64,000 nt of DNA from Sphingomonas sp. Root241. GTDB taxonomy: Bacteria > Pseudomonadota > Alphaproteobacteria > Sphingomonadales > Sphingomonadaceae. The notes below the pieces were generated by a model that was not told the DNA's origin, did not search any database, and saw nothing but the letters and a program-made list of their open reading frames with translations. Every line of letters begins with the position of its first letter. Position 1 is the first letter of the stretch. Shown piece by piece: positions 26,103 through 34,900 of this stretch. The translations under genes and the position numbers were made by a program. Location of the stretch: contig NZ_LMIV01000001.1 of NCBI RefSeq assembly GCF_001428865.1, forward strand, positions 2,169,997-2,233,996, given 5' to 3'.

Positions 26103-26990
26103 ATGTCGAACAGCTTTGGAGAACGGCTGACGCTGGCGCTGAAGGCGCTGTCGATGAGCCGGGGGCGGCTCGCCGCCGAACTCGAGGTGGACAAGTCGCT
26201 GGTCGGGCGATGGGCGTCCGGGACGGTTCGCCCTTCGGGCCATAACCTCGAGCGCCTGACGCGCCTGCTCGCCGAAAAGCTTCCTGGACTGACACTGCTG
26301 GATTGGGAGCGCGAGCCCGCCGACTTCGCCGCGTTGTTCGGTGTCGACCTCGTCAACCTGCCCGGCGATCGGCCGTCAGGCCTCGACCTTCCGGCGGAGA
26401 CGCTGGATGCCGCTTATGGATCGACCCGGCTACGCGGTGAGGGCTATGAAGGCTTCTGGCGCGCAACGCATCCCGCGGTCATCGCCCCCGGCAGGTTCTT
26501 CCACGAACACGGCATGATCCGGCTCGGTGATTCGGGGCTCCTCCGGTTCGAGCTCGGCGGACCCGATGTTCGCTACGTCGGTACGATATTGCCGATCGAA
26601 GGCCAGGTTTTCGTGATCGCCACGGACACTGTCCGGCACCTTCCCTGCTACATGATCTACAATATCGTCACCACGCCGAAGATCGTGCTGATGGACGGCA
26701 TTTTGCTGACGGCCGGAAACGCGATGCGTAACCCGTCGGCCTATCCGATCGTGATGGAGCGGATCGGCGACCTTACCGGAGACAAGGAAGCGGACGATGC
26801 CCATGCCGCATCGCTGATGCGCCGCCCGCAGTTCGTCCAGGACGATGCATTGGTCTCGTCGGCCATGCGCGATCACCTGATCCGGGATTTCGGACCCACA
26901 CCGGCGCAGACCGGCGGAGACATGCTTTTAACCGCAGCCGGAACGGCGGACCTCGCCAAGGTCGTCGCGGCGCTCAATTATCCAGGCTGA
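26103..26990 (+). CDS. XRE-type helix-turn-helix regulator with unknown C-terminal domain
   Basis: 295 residues from ATG 26103, preceded by a G-rich ribosome site (AGGGGGGG). Residues 1-60 form an XRE helix-turn-helix (SMSRGRLAAELEVDKSLVGR, then WASGTVRPSGHNLERLTRLL). The remaining 230 residues form a domain I do not recognise; it has the segments GYEGFWRATHPAVIAPGRFF and HLPCYMIYNIVTTPKIVLMD and could be a ligand sensor. The gene is divergent from the autotransporter gene with a strong palindrome between, so it probably regulates the autotransporter and itself. Confidence 0.75.
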   Translation: MSNSFGERLTLALKALSMSRGRLAAELEVDKSLVGRWASGTVRPSGHNLERLTRLLAEKLPGLTLLDWEREPADFAALFGVDLVNLPGDRPSGLDLPAETLDAAYGSTRLRGEGYEGFWRATHPAVIAPGRFFHEHGMIRLGDSGLLRFELGGPDVRYVGTILPIEGQVFVIATDTVRHLPCYMIYNIVTTPKIVLMDGILLTAGNAMRNPSAYPIVMERIGDLTGDKEADDAHAASLMRRPQFVQDDALVSSAMRDHLIRDFGPTPAQTGGDMLLTAAGTADLAKVVAALNYPG

Positions 26991-27265
26991 ACACGCGCTG
27001 GTTTGTCGCACAGGGATGAGGGCAACATGGGAAGCCCTTCCTTGCTTGGCGGCCGCTTTCGGGAGGCGGAATTCATACTTTTAATGACCGCAATTGGACG
27101 CAAAGCAGACAACAACGGAAGGCTGAATTTCCACGATAGCAGGTCCTCCCTTGATTCGGCATGCGCCGGCCTTAGCCGCAAGCCTTCGGTGCAGGTTACA
27201 TTCGGGATCGATTTTTACATTTCGTGCCAATCAACTTTCACTAAATTGCTTATCTCGCTGCGCCG

Positions 27266-27973
27266 CTAAGCTGCCCGGCGCCTGACCGGGAACCTGAACG
27301 CCGCATCGACCGCCATAGGGTTGAACCGCCTCGGCCGCGCTCCCGTCGGTTGGGCCGGCCGCTCGACCAGCACGAACGGCTCGGGCAACCCCTCGCACAA
27401 CATGTCCGCCCAGGCCTGCGCCAGCTCGCGTCTGCGCGGCAGGTAGGCGGCACGATTATAGGCGCCCTCGACCTTACCTTTGGGAACATGGGCAAGCAGG
27501 TCGATGATAGCCCGGTCGCTCTCCTTTCCGTGCCCCTCGACCCACTCATTCATGATCGTTGAGAATGCGGCTCGAAAGCCGTGCGGCACATGATGGCCGT
27601 GATAACCCGCGCGGTTCGGCAGGTAGCCCAGCGCATTCTCGCTCATCGGCCGATGGAGGTGCCGCGTGCTCGGAAACGCGAGCGGGCCCTCCCCCGTCAG
27701 CGGCCAGAGCGCCCGCAAGACCGCGATCGCCTGGGGCGTCAGCGGTACGAGATGGTTCCCGCCGGGCGCTTCCTTACGGTCGAGGTCGCCCTACACAGCC
27801 GAGATGCGTTGCCGGACCCGCTTTGCCGTTTCGATCGCCCCTCTCGCCTCGATCTCACGCAGCGCTGCCATCACGAGTGGCGGGCTGAGTTGCGCGACCG
27901 GCAATTCGCCGATTCCGGGAAATACGTCCCGGTCTCCTGAAAAGTACCACGATTTTCCGACCGCGCGTACCAA
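27266..27973 (-). pseudogene. Decayed P4-type tyrosine integrase
   Basis: Two in-frame pieces. The upstream piece (about 27790-27973) matches the core-binding domain (VFPGIGELPVAQLSPP, then REIEARGAIETAKRVRQRIS). A TAG follows directly, then the frame resumes as catalytic-domain sequence (PGGNHLVPLTPQAIAVLRAL, later HHVPHGFRAAFSTIMNEW with the H-x-x-R box, and the DLLAHVPKGKVEGAYNR end region). The N-terminal DUF4102 domain and the stretch with the first catalytic arginine are missing. It lies 127 bases from the 3' end of tRNA-Ser, the usual target of this integrase type. Confidence 0.8.
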
Positions 27974-28098
27974 GCTGGAGTGCCCGAAATGGCCGAAACG
28001 GGGTCGGACGGTCGTGGCCGAGCTGATCGGCTAAGCATCGGTTTTTAGGAGGAAAAAGTCGATCCCGGTGGCCCGGCATGGACTCCTGTGGAGGGGCC

Positions 28099-28190
<92 letters not shown>

Positions 28191-28326
28191 GCGAGGTCTT
28201 AAGATGCCGATTATCGGGGGTATCCCGACACCGGCACCGGTCGATGAGGGCGGGCCCTTAGCGCAATGAATCCGGGGCCGCAAGCGCGGTGCTTGTGCCG
28301 CGCCGAACAAGCACTAGATTATCGTC

Positions 28327-28707
28327 ATGTCGCGTGAGTCCATCCCCGCCCTTCCCCTCGAAGCCGCAGTGCCGATGCCGCCGGTGTCCTCCGCCCGCTT
28401 CGCGATCGGCGATGTGGTGCGCCACCGGATGTTCGATTTCCGCGGCGTGATCTTCGACGTCGATCCCGTCTTCGCCAATTCGGACGAATGGTATGAGGCG
28501 ATCCCCGAGGATGTCCGGCCGCGCAAGGACCAGCCTTTCTACCATCTGCTCGCCGAGAACGCCGAATCGAGCTACATCGCCTATGTCAGCCAGCAGAATT
28601 TGGTGGTCGACGAAACCGACGAGCCGGTCGACCATCCCGCGATCGCCGGCCTGTTCGAGCATTATGCCGGCGGGCGCTACAAGCTGAAGCCGCTGCACCG
28701 GCATTGA
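28327..28707 (+). CDS. hspQ: Heat shock protein HspQ
   Basis: 126 residues. After an N-terminal tail of about 23 residues comes the HspQ/YccV hemimethylated-DNA-binding fold: FAIGDVVRHRMFDFRGVIFD, then PFYHLLAENAESSYIAYVSQ and QNLVVD. In enterobacteria HspQ is a heat-shock protein and a specificity factor and substrate of Lon protease. The N-terminal tail is longer than in the E. coli protein (105 residues). Single gene. Confidence 0.88.
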   Translation: MSRESIPALPLEAAVPMPPVSSARFAIGDVVRHRMFDFRGVIFDVDPVFANSDEWYEAIPEDVRPRKDQPFYHLLAENAESSYIAYVSQQNLVVDETDEPVDHPAIAGLFEHYAGGRYKLKPLHRH

Positions 28708-28777
28708 TCGGGTCGCCCCGGATCGGGCCGCTGCGGAAAATCGCGCGGCTGCCGAGCGGGAAAATGGCACTCCGCGG

Positions 28778-28806
28778 TTGACAGCGCGGACCTCTTCGCA
28801 TAGCTG
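28778..28806 (+). promoter_or_regulatory. Probable sigma-70 promoter for rplU-rpmA
   Basis: TTGACA (28778-28783), 17 bases, TAGCTG (28801-28806), about 65 bases before rplU. The -35 is perfect and the -10 is weak, which is common in alphaproteobacteria. Confidence 0.55.
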
Positions 28807-28869
28807 CGCCCTTCCTCCTGCCGGGGCAATCCTTGGCGGGCACAAGCTTTTGTAGGTTGAGACATCGCC

Positions 28870-29250
28870 ATGTTCGCTATCGTGCGCACGGGCGGCAAGC
28901 AGTACCGCGTTGCCGCCGGAGACAAGATCGTCGTCGAGAAGCTCGACGGAGAGGCCGGTTCGACGGTCACGCTGGGCGACGTTCTGCTCGCCGGCGAGGG
29001 CAGCGAGCTCAAGGCCACCGACGGCCTGACCGTCTCGGCCGAAATCATCGCGCAGGCGAAGGGCGAGAAGGTCATCGTCTTCAAGAAGCGCCGCCGGCAC
29101 AATTATCGCCGCAAGAACGGCCATCGCCAGAACCACACGATCCTGAAGATCACCGCGATCGGTGCGCAGGAAGAGAAGAAGAAGGCCGCGCCCAAGGCGA
29201 AGAAGGCCGCAGCTCCCGCCGAGGCTGAAGCCCCGGCCGTGGAAGCGTAA
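28870..29250 (+). CDS. rplU: 50S ribosomal protein L21
   Basis: 126 residues. The opening [20 protein letters not shown] is diagnostic, and the body keeps [20 protein letters not shown] and Q-N-H-T. The C-terminal tail (about 28 residues, [20 protein letters not shown]) is an alanine/lysine/glutamate extension common in sphingomonads and absent from the 103-residue E. coli protein. L21 binds 23S rRNA. It precedes rpmA by 24 bases, an almost universal pair. Confidence 0.97.
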   Translation: MFAIVRTGGKQYRVAAGDKIVVEKLDGEAGSTVTLGDVLLAGEGSELKATDGLTVSAEIIAQAKGEKVIVFKKRRRHNYRRKNGHRQNHTILKITAIGAQEEKKKAAPKAKKAAAPAEAEAPAVEA

Positions 29251-29274
29251 GCGAGATACGAGGAGTAACGCAAA

Positions 29275-29544
29275 ATGGCACATAAGAAAGCAGGCGGCTC
29301 TTCGCGCAACGGTCGCGATTCGGCAGGCCGTCGCCTCGGCGTCAAGAAGTTCGGCAGCGAAGCAGTCGTCGCCGGCAACATCATCGTGCGCCAGCGCGGC
29401 ACCAAGATCTATCCGGGCGTGAACGTGGGCATGGGCAAGGACCATACCCTTTTCGCGCTTACCGACGGCCGCGTGTCGTTCAAGGTCGGCAAGCTCGGCC
29501 GCAAATTCTGTTCGGTAGACATGATTGCGGAAGCTGCCGAATAA
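29275..29544 (+). CDS. rpmA: 50S ribosomal protein L27
   Basis: 89 residues. [20 protein letters not shown] and the motif [19 protein letters not shown] are diagnostic. The N-terminal tail reaches toward the peptidyl-transferase centre; no extra cleavable leader (as in Firmicutes) is present. Second gene of the rplU-rpmA operon, followed by a strong terminator. Confidence 0.97.
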   Translation: MAHKKAGGSSRNGRDSAGRRLGVKKFGSEAVVAGNIIVRQRGTKIYPGVNVGMGKDHTLFALTDGRVSFKVGKLGRKFCSVDMIAEAAE

Positions 29545-29605
29545 CATCGGGTAACCGGACGGGTTGCCCACCAGGGTGACCCGGGTCCGGCGAACGGACC
29601 AGCTG

Positions 29606-29640
29606 AAAAGGGAGACGGGTCACCCCGGCTCCCTTTTTCT
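29606..29640 (+). terminator. Rho-independent terminator after rpmA
   Basis: AAAAGGGAG pairs with CTCCCTTTT, extended inward by CGGG/CCCG around a TCAC loop after one A-G mismatch, then TTTTTCTTT. It ends the rplU-rpmA transcript 62 bases past the stop codon. Confidence 0.85.
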
Positions 29641-29718
29641 TTGCTCCCTCGAAATGTGGCTGCAAACTGGGTGTCACACTGACGCGCCAGGGGCACCACA
29701 AGACCGAGGAGAATGGTC

Positions 29719-30279
29719 ATGTTCGTGCGTACGCAGAGACTGACGTTGCGGCCCGGCTGGCGCGAGGATGCGGCCGAGCTCGCCCGCGCGATGGGGCATG
29801 AGGAAGTGGTGCGCAATCTCGCCCGCGCGCCCTGGCCCTATACGATCGAGGCCGCGGAGACCTTCGCCGCCAGCTTCGAGGAGGCGACGACCCAGCCCAG
29901 GTTCCTGATCTTCGAGCATCAGGGCCACAGCCTTCGGCTGATCGGCGGGATCGGCATCGGCCCGTTCGAGAAGGAGCCGCACGAGCTCGGCTATTGGATC
30001 ACGCCCGACGCATGGGGCCGCGGCTATGCGACCGAGGCGGGTGCGGCGGTGCTGCGCGCGGCGCGGGCGGCGGGAATCCGCCACGTCGCCGCCGGCCACT
30101 TCCTCGACAATCCGGCATCCGGACGCGTGCTGCGCAAGCTGGGCTTCCGTCCGACGGGGCGGATGACTTCAGTCTATTCGCGCGGACGTGGCGGCGCGGT
30201 CCCCTCCGTTCGGTTCGAACTCGATCTGGCGGGCGGCGACGTAGGCGATCACGACCCGCGAAACCGAATGGCGGCGTGA
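29719..30279 (+). CDS. GNAT-family N-acetyltransferase (RimJ/RimL-like)
   Basis: 186 residues from ATG 29719, seven bases after GAGGAG; the ATG at 29713 is too close to that site. The start FVRTQRLTLRPGWREDAAEL and the acetyl-CoA motif region ELGYWITPDAWGRGYATEAG with LGF.PTGR near the end are typical of the Acetyltransf_3 subgroup, which acetylates N-terminal amines or antibiotics. Substrate unknown. It is followed by a TetR gene but with 146 bases between. Confidence 0.83.
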   Translation: MFVRTQRLTLRPGWREDAAELARAMGHEEVVRNLARAPWPYTIEAAETFAASFEEATTQPRFLIFEHQGHSLRLIGGIGIGPFEKEPHELGYWITPDAWGRGYATEAGAAVLRAARAAGIRHVAAGHFLDNPASGRVLRKLGFRPTGRMTSVYSRGRGGAVPSVRFELDLAGGDVGDHDPRNRMAA

Positions 30280-30425
30280 CGCATTCACGGCGCGAACAGG
30301 GCTGCATTTCCTCTCTCCGCATCGGATTAGTCCCGATCGCGGAAACGCAGTCCCATTCGCCGCTTTCGCCCCGGCGCTTCCTCCCCTAAGCCGGGCTCCC
30401 CGTGAGCAAGAGTTGATCTCCGTCG

Positions 30426-31013
30426 ATGTCACCCAGTGCACGCAAGCGCCTGTCTCCCGAAGAATCGCGCGACGCCGCGCTGGAAGCCGCCCGCGCGTTG
30501 CTGCTCGAAGCGGGGCCGCAGGCGGTCACGCTGAAAGCGGTTTCGGCGCGGATCGGGCGGACCCACGCCAATCTCCTCCACCATTTCGGTTCGGCGGCCG
30601 GGCTGCAGAAGGCGCTCGCCGCCAGCATCGCCGAATCCGTCACCGCCAAGATCGGCGCGGCGGTGCTGCGCGCGCGCACCGGCGACCATGATCCGCGCGA
30701 GGTCGTCGACCTGACCTTCGACGCGTTCGGCAAGGAAGGCGCCGGCGCCCTGGCGAGCTGGATGATCCTCAACGGAAACGAGGACGCGCTCGACCCGATC
30801 CTCGAGGCGATCCACCGCCTCGTCGACGAGATCGCCGAGGGGCATGGCGAGGACGCGATGCCGCTCCACGAGGAGACGCTGCAACTCACCCTGATGGCGC
30901 TGGGCGACGCGCTGCTGGGCGGACCGATGGCCCGGGCGCTGTCGCTCCCCCGCGACAAGGCACGCGAGATGGCGGCGGCAGCGCTGCGGCATTCGGTGGT
31001 CAACGAGGGCTAA
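30426..31013 (+). CDS. TetR/AcrR-family transcriptional regulator
   Basis: 195 residues. Helix-turn-helix at about 16-60: RDAALEAARALLLEAGPQAV, then LKAVSARIGRTHANLLHHFG, with the LLHHF end equivalent to the usual LYYHF. The C-terminal ligand domain has no recognisable specificity. No obvious palindrome or divergent target gene adjoins it; the acetyltransferase lies upstream in the same direction. Confidence 0.85.
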   Translation: MSPSARKRLSPEESRDAALEAARALLLEAGPQAVTLKAVSARIGRTHANLLHHFGSAAGLQKALAASIAESVTAKIGAAVLRARTGDHDPREVVDLTFDAFGKEGAGALASWMILNGNEDALDPILEAIHRLVDEIAEGHGEDAMPLHEETLQLTLMALGDALLGGPMARALSLPRDKAREMAAAALRHSVVNEG

Positions 31014-31041
31014 GGGCTTCGACATTCAATGCCCCTTACTT

Positions 31042-31206
31042 CCCTCGCCCCCTGTAAGGGGGAGAGGGTTGCGCAGACTTAGGTTTTGCGAAGCAAAGCC
31101 TTAGTCGGAGCTGGGTGAGGGGGTGCGGCTGCGCAGCAGCCGCGCGGAGCTTCGCTCCGCTCTACCCCTCACCAATATCCTCTCCCCTATCAAGGGGAGA
31201 GGGGGT
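31042..31206. repeat. Composite palindromic repeat element
   Basis: Two flanking hairpins, CCCTCGCCCCC/GGGGGAGAGGG (31042-31068) and CCTCTCCCC/GGGGAGAGG (31179-31202), in mirrored order, enclose two more: GCGGCTGC/GCAGCCGC (31125-31143) and GCGGAGC/GCTCCGC (31144-31160). The layout resembles the non-coding palindromic elements scattered in sphingomonad genomes. It fills the gap between a TetR gene and the convergent kinase gene and may also stop transcription. Confidence 0.6.
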
Positions 31207-31236
31207 TCAAGTTGAACGTCGATGCCCCAAGGCCGC

Positions 31237-33213
31237 TCAGGCGGCCTGCTGGGTTCCCCGGCGCGCTTCATATTCCACGGCGTCGTTCACCGCGCGCGAG
31301 AGCGATGCCATGGTGAAGGGTTTGCGCAGCACCCCGCGCCCGCCGAACATATCGGCCTCCGCTTCGCCGGCGAAGCCGGTGACGAACAATACCGCCACGC
31401 CCTCCAGCCGCTCGCCGAGGCTCGCGATCATCTCGGGGCCGGTCTGTCCAGGCATCAGCACGTCGGAAATGACGAGGTCGAGCGACGCCATTCCGGCAAC
31501 GGCACCGGGAGCCGCCAGTGGATCGGAGCAGGAGGTCACGCGGTGCCCGAGCTCCTGCAGCGCGCCCACGGTAGCGCCGAGCACGCGCGGATCGTCCTCC
31601 ACCACCAGGATATCATAGGCCTTTGCCGGCACGACTTCCTCGACCGCAGGCGTCGCCGGCGCCGGCGCTTCCATGGTCTCGGCCCGCGCCTCGCCGGTAT
31701 GCCGCGGGAGATAGACCGTCACCTTGGTGCCGCCGCCCAGCTCGGTCTCGATCCCGATCTCGCCACCCGACTGGCGTACGAAACCGAAGATCTGGCTGAG
31801 GCCGAGCCCCGTCCCCTTGCCCACCGGCTTGGTGGTGAAGAAGGGCTCGAACACGCGATCGAGCACCTCGGGCGACATCCCGCAGCCGGTGTCCGCCACG
31901 GTGATCGTGACATAATCGCCCGCCGGGCACTCGCCGACTTCGTTCACGCCGAGCGTGGCGCCGTCGGTGGTGATCGTCAGCGTCCCCCGCCCTTCCATCG
32001 CGTCGCGGGCATTGACCGCGAGGTTGAGCAACGCATTCTCGAGCTGGTGCCGATCGACCCAGACGGCCCATTGCTTCCCCGCATCGCGCGTCTTGACCTT
32101 GATCGTGTCGCCCAGCGTGCGATCGAGCAGATCGGACATGCCGGCGATCAGCCCGCCCGCCTCGACCGGCTCGGGCAACAGGGGCTCGGAGCGCGAGAAA
32201 GCGAGCAGCCGCCGGGTCAGCGCGGCGGCCCGGTTGGCGCCCTCCATCGCATTTTCGATATGCTGCTGGGCGTCGGGGCCTCCGGTGTGGAGATGCCGCT
32301 TGGCGAGCTCGAGCCCGCCGAGGACGACCGCGAGCATATTGTTGAAATCGTGCGCGATACCGCCGGTGAGCTGGCCCACCGCTTCCATCTTCTGCACCTG
32401 GCGAAGTTGCGCCTCGGCCTGCGCGCGCTCGCGTGCCTCGGCGCGCAAGTCCGCGGTCGCCGCGTCGACCGCGAGCTGGAGCTCGGCCGCGCGCTCGCGT
32501 TGCGCGGTCGCTTCGGCGTCGGCGGCGGCGCGTTCGCCCTCGGCCGCGATCGCCAGCCAGCCGAGCAGCACCGCGCCGATGACGATCATCACGCCGAAAC
32601 CGGTGAGGATCCGCGAGGCGAAGCTCGAATTGTCGATCAGATCGCCTGCCGCACGCGTCCGATCGCGCAGTAGCACGCGCTCGGAATCGACGATCCGGGT
32701 GAGCAAGGCCTCCACGGCCTGCCGCGCCGGGCTCTGCCGGACGCGATAATAGCTGCCCCAGGCATCGTTGTGGCGCTTGTAGGTCGAATAGAGCGCGGTT
32801 TCGCTGAGCTCGCGTCCGCGAACCTCGAACGCGCGCTGCAATTGCGCGATCTGCGCCTGTTGGCGGGGACTGTCCCGCGTGAGCTGCCGCAGCCGCGCGA
32901 GCTGCTCGGTGGCACGCCCCCATTGCGCCGAATATTGCTGCCCCAGCGTCCGGTCGGCGCTGACCACGTAGCGGCCCAGCGCCGCTTCCGCCGCGGATAT
33001 CGCGCCCGATAGCTGGTTGGCGCGGATGACGACTTCGAAGGTATGCTGCTGGAGCGCGACGGCACGGTCGCGTTCCTGATCGGTGCGGTGCTGGAGGACG
33101 ATGATCGCCACCAGCACGCCCAACCCGAGCATCGCGAGCAGGCCGAGTACGAGGATGCGCCAGTTCGTCACACGACGAACCCGCTCCAGCACTATGCCTT
33201 GCCCCTCACTCAT
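31237..33213 (-). CDS. CHASE3-type hybrid histidine kinase with receiver
   Basis: 658 residues. Membrane segments at about 19-41 and 203-222 flank a helical periplasmic domain (about 42-200) of CHASE3 type. A coiled linker leads to a HisKA domain with His288 in GGIAHDFNNMLAVVLG, an ATPase domain (NLAVNARDAM, DTGCGM, GTGLGLSQI), an alanine/proline linker and a receiver domain with Asp584 in LVISDVLMPGQTG. This arrangement is common among soluble-output hybrid kinases whose receiver acts as phosphate sink or relay. No response regulator gene is adjacent. It follows spt by 50 bases in the same direction but function is not evidently linked. Confidence 0.87.
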   Translation of the reverse strand: MSEGQGIVLERVRRVTNWRILVLGLLAMLGLGVLVAIIVLQHRTDQERDRAVALQQHTFEVVIRANQLSGAISAAEAALGRYVVSADRTLGQQYSAQWGRATEQLARLRQLTRDSPRQQAQIAQLQRAFEVRGRELSETALYSTYKRHNDAWGSYYRVRQSPARQAVEALLTRIVDSERVLLRDRTRAAGDLIDNSSFASRILTGFGVMIVIGAVLLGWLAIAAEGERAAADAEATAQRERAAELQLAVDAATADLRAEARERAQAEAQLRQVQKMEAVGQLTGGIAHDFNNMLAVVLGGLELAKRHLHTGGPDAQQHIENAMEGANRAAALTRRLLAFSRSEPLLPEPVEAGGLIAGMSDLLDRTLGDTIKVKTRDAGKQWAVWVDRHQLENALLNLAVNARDAMEGRGTLTITTDGATLGVNEVGECPAGDYVTITVADTGCGMSPEVLDRVFEPFFTTKPVGKGTGLGLSQIFGFVRQSGGEIGIETELGGGTKVTVYLPRHTGEARAETMEAPAPATPAVEEVVPAKAYDILVVEDDPRVLGATVGALQELGHRVTSCSDPLAAPGAVAGMASLDLVISDVLMPGQTGPEMIASLGERLEGVAVLFVTGFAGEAEADMFGGRGVLRKPFTMASLSRAVNDAVEYEARRGTQQAA

Positions 33214-33263
33214 TTGGTGAATCTAGGGTGCTAAGAGCTTGGGGGGAAGCGATTAGAGTCGCT

Positions 33264-34526
33264 TCAGCTTATCACGCCCACGCTTCGGCCCGCGGCACGG
33301 AACATTTCCAGGATTCGCGTAACCTGCTCGACCGTGTGCTCGGCGCAAAGCGAGCAGCGCAGCAGATAGGTGCCGGCCGGCGTCGCGGGCGGACGGGCCA
33401 TGTTGACGTAGAGGCCGCCGTCCAGCAGCGCCTGCCACATCGCCACTGCCTGCTCCTGATCCTCGAGGATCACCGCGATGATCGCGCTGTCCGGATTCTC
33501 GGTGCCGAGGCGGAAGCCCATCTCCTTGAGCCCGCCATGCAGGGTCCGGGCATTTTCCCAGAGATGCTGGCGCTTGTTGTGCGCGTGCATGAGCTTGCGG
33601 ATCGACATCGCCGCGGTCGCGACCACCGAAGGCGGCAGCGAGGCAGTGAAGATATAGGGGCGGCAGGCAAGCCGGATCGCCTCGAACTTGGGATGGTTCG
33701 ACACGCAGAAGCCGCCGACGGTACCGACCGACTTGGAAAAGGTGCCGACGATGAAATCGACATCGCCCTCGCAGCCCTGTTCCTCATATACGCCGCGGCC
33801 ATTGGGACCGTAAAAGCCCATCGAATGCGCTTCGTCGCTGAGCACCATGGCGCCGTGCTTCTTGGCGACCGCGACCATTTCCTTGAGCGGGGCGATGTCG
33901 CCGAGCATCGAATAGACGCCTTCGAGCACCACCAATTTACCCGGCTCCTTCGGCAGGCGGCCGAGGCGCTTGTCGAGATCCTCGACGCTGTTGTGGCGAA
34001 AGCGGACGATCTCGGCATTGCCCTGCTGGCAGCCGTCATAGATCGAGGCATGGCTGTCGGCGTCGAGGATGACGTACTCGCCCTTCCCCGCCAGCGTCGA
34101 GATCATGCCCAGATTGGCCATGTACCCGGTCGAGAAGACGATCGCGCCCGAGACGCCGTAGAACTCGCGCAGCGCTTCCTCGACTTCCATGTGATCACGG
34201 AAGGTGCCGTTGAGCATGCGGCTGCCGTTGGTGCCCGAGCCGAATTGGTCGAGCGCGTCCTTGCCGGCCTGGATCACGTCCGGATCGAAGGTCATGCCCA
34301 TATAATTATAGGTGCCGAGCAGGATCGTGTCCTTGCCGGCGATCACTGCTTCGGTGGGCGACTTCACCTGCTCCATCACGATCGCGAACGGATCGGTGAC
34401 GCCGCTGTCGAGCAGCGCCTGGCGCTCGGCGATGAGTCCGTCGAACTTGCTCATCAAATCGCGCTCGGGAGCGACGGCTTCGGGATTCTCGGGAAGCGCG
34501 TCGGCGGTCTGGATGGCGTCGGTCAT
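33264..34526 (-). CDS. spt: Serine palmitoyltransferase
   Basis: 420 residues, the same length as the well-studied Sphingomonas paucimobilis enzyme. It condenses serine with palmitoyl thioester to 3-ketodihydrosphingosine, the first step of sphingolipid synthesis, using pyridoxal phosphate. Expected residues fall at the known positions: His159 (DADSHAS), Asp231 and His234 (LSDEAHSMGFYG) and Schiff-base Lys265 (GTFSKSVGTVGG). A dedicated acyl carrier protein gene ends one base before its start, so the two are cotranslated. It is cytoplasmic and soluble in bacteria. Confidence 0.96.
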   Translation of the reverse strand: MTDAIQTADALPENPEAVAPERDLMSKFDGLIAERQALLDSGVTDPFAIVMEQVKSPTEAVIAGKDTILLGTYNYMGMTFDPDVIQAGKDALDQFGSGTNGSRMLNGTFRDHMEVEEALREFYGVSGAIVFSTGYMANLGMISTLAGKGEYVILDADSHASIYDGCQQGNAEIVRFRHNSVEDLDKRLGRLPKEPGKLVVLEGVYSMLGDIAPLKEMVAVAKKHGAMVLSDEAHSMGFYGPNGRGVYEEQGCEGDVDFIVGTFSKSVGTVGGFCVSNHPKFEAIRLACRPYIFTASLPPSVVATAAMSIRKLMHAHNKRQHLWENARTLHGGLKEMGFRLGTENPDSAIIAVILEDQEQAVAMWQALLDGGLYVNMARPPATPAGTYLLRCSLCAEHTVEQVTRILEMFRAAGRSVGVIS

Positions 34527-34527
34527 G

Positions 34528-34770
34528 TCAGCCCTTCAGCTTCTGCACCGCGTCCACGAGCTGGCCGACATTCTCGATCTCGGCCTGCATGTTCATCGTG
34601 ATGATGATGTCGAACTCGTCCTCGATCGCCGCGACGAAATCCATCACCGTCAAGCTGTCCCATTCGAGATCGCCGGCGAAGGTGGTGCTGTCGGTCAGCG
34701 CCACGCCCTTCTTGTTGAAGGGCTCGATCTGGGCGGTGACGGTTTCGAAGATTTCGGAGCGTTCGGTCAT
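34528..34770 (-). CDS. Acyl carrier protein for sphingolipid synthesis
   Basis: 80 residues from ATG 34770 (AAGGGA upstream). Phosphopantetheine site Ser39 lies in EWDSLTVMDFVAAIEDEF. It is not the housekeeping AcpP: it is placed directly before spt, as in the Caulobacter sphingolipid cluster where this carrier is called AcpR and supplies the acyl thioester to the enzyme. The divergent neighbour is a flavoprotein gene 130 bases away. Confidence 0.9.
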   Translation of the reverse strand: MTERSEIFETVTAQIEPFNKKGVALTDSTTFAGDLEWDSLTVMDFVAAIEDEFDIIITMNMQAEIENVGQLVDAVQKLKG

Positions 34771-34900
34771 GCGCGGTCCCTTAGTGCGATCGGGGAACCC
34801 TGCCAAGCGAATGCGGCGGAAAGGCGCCGCTGAGGGGGCGGCGACGTGCGGCGGCGTGGATGGGTTTGGATTGCGGCGCTCCAGTCGCTAGGGGCGTGGC

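Noticed and set aside
27081..27130. A repetitive-looking stretch with GCAATTGGACGCAAAGCAGAC near the integrase remnant
   Set aside because: It recalls a widespread alphaproteobacterial repeat but is too diverged to assign, and only one arm is visible.
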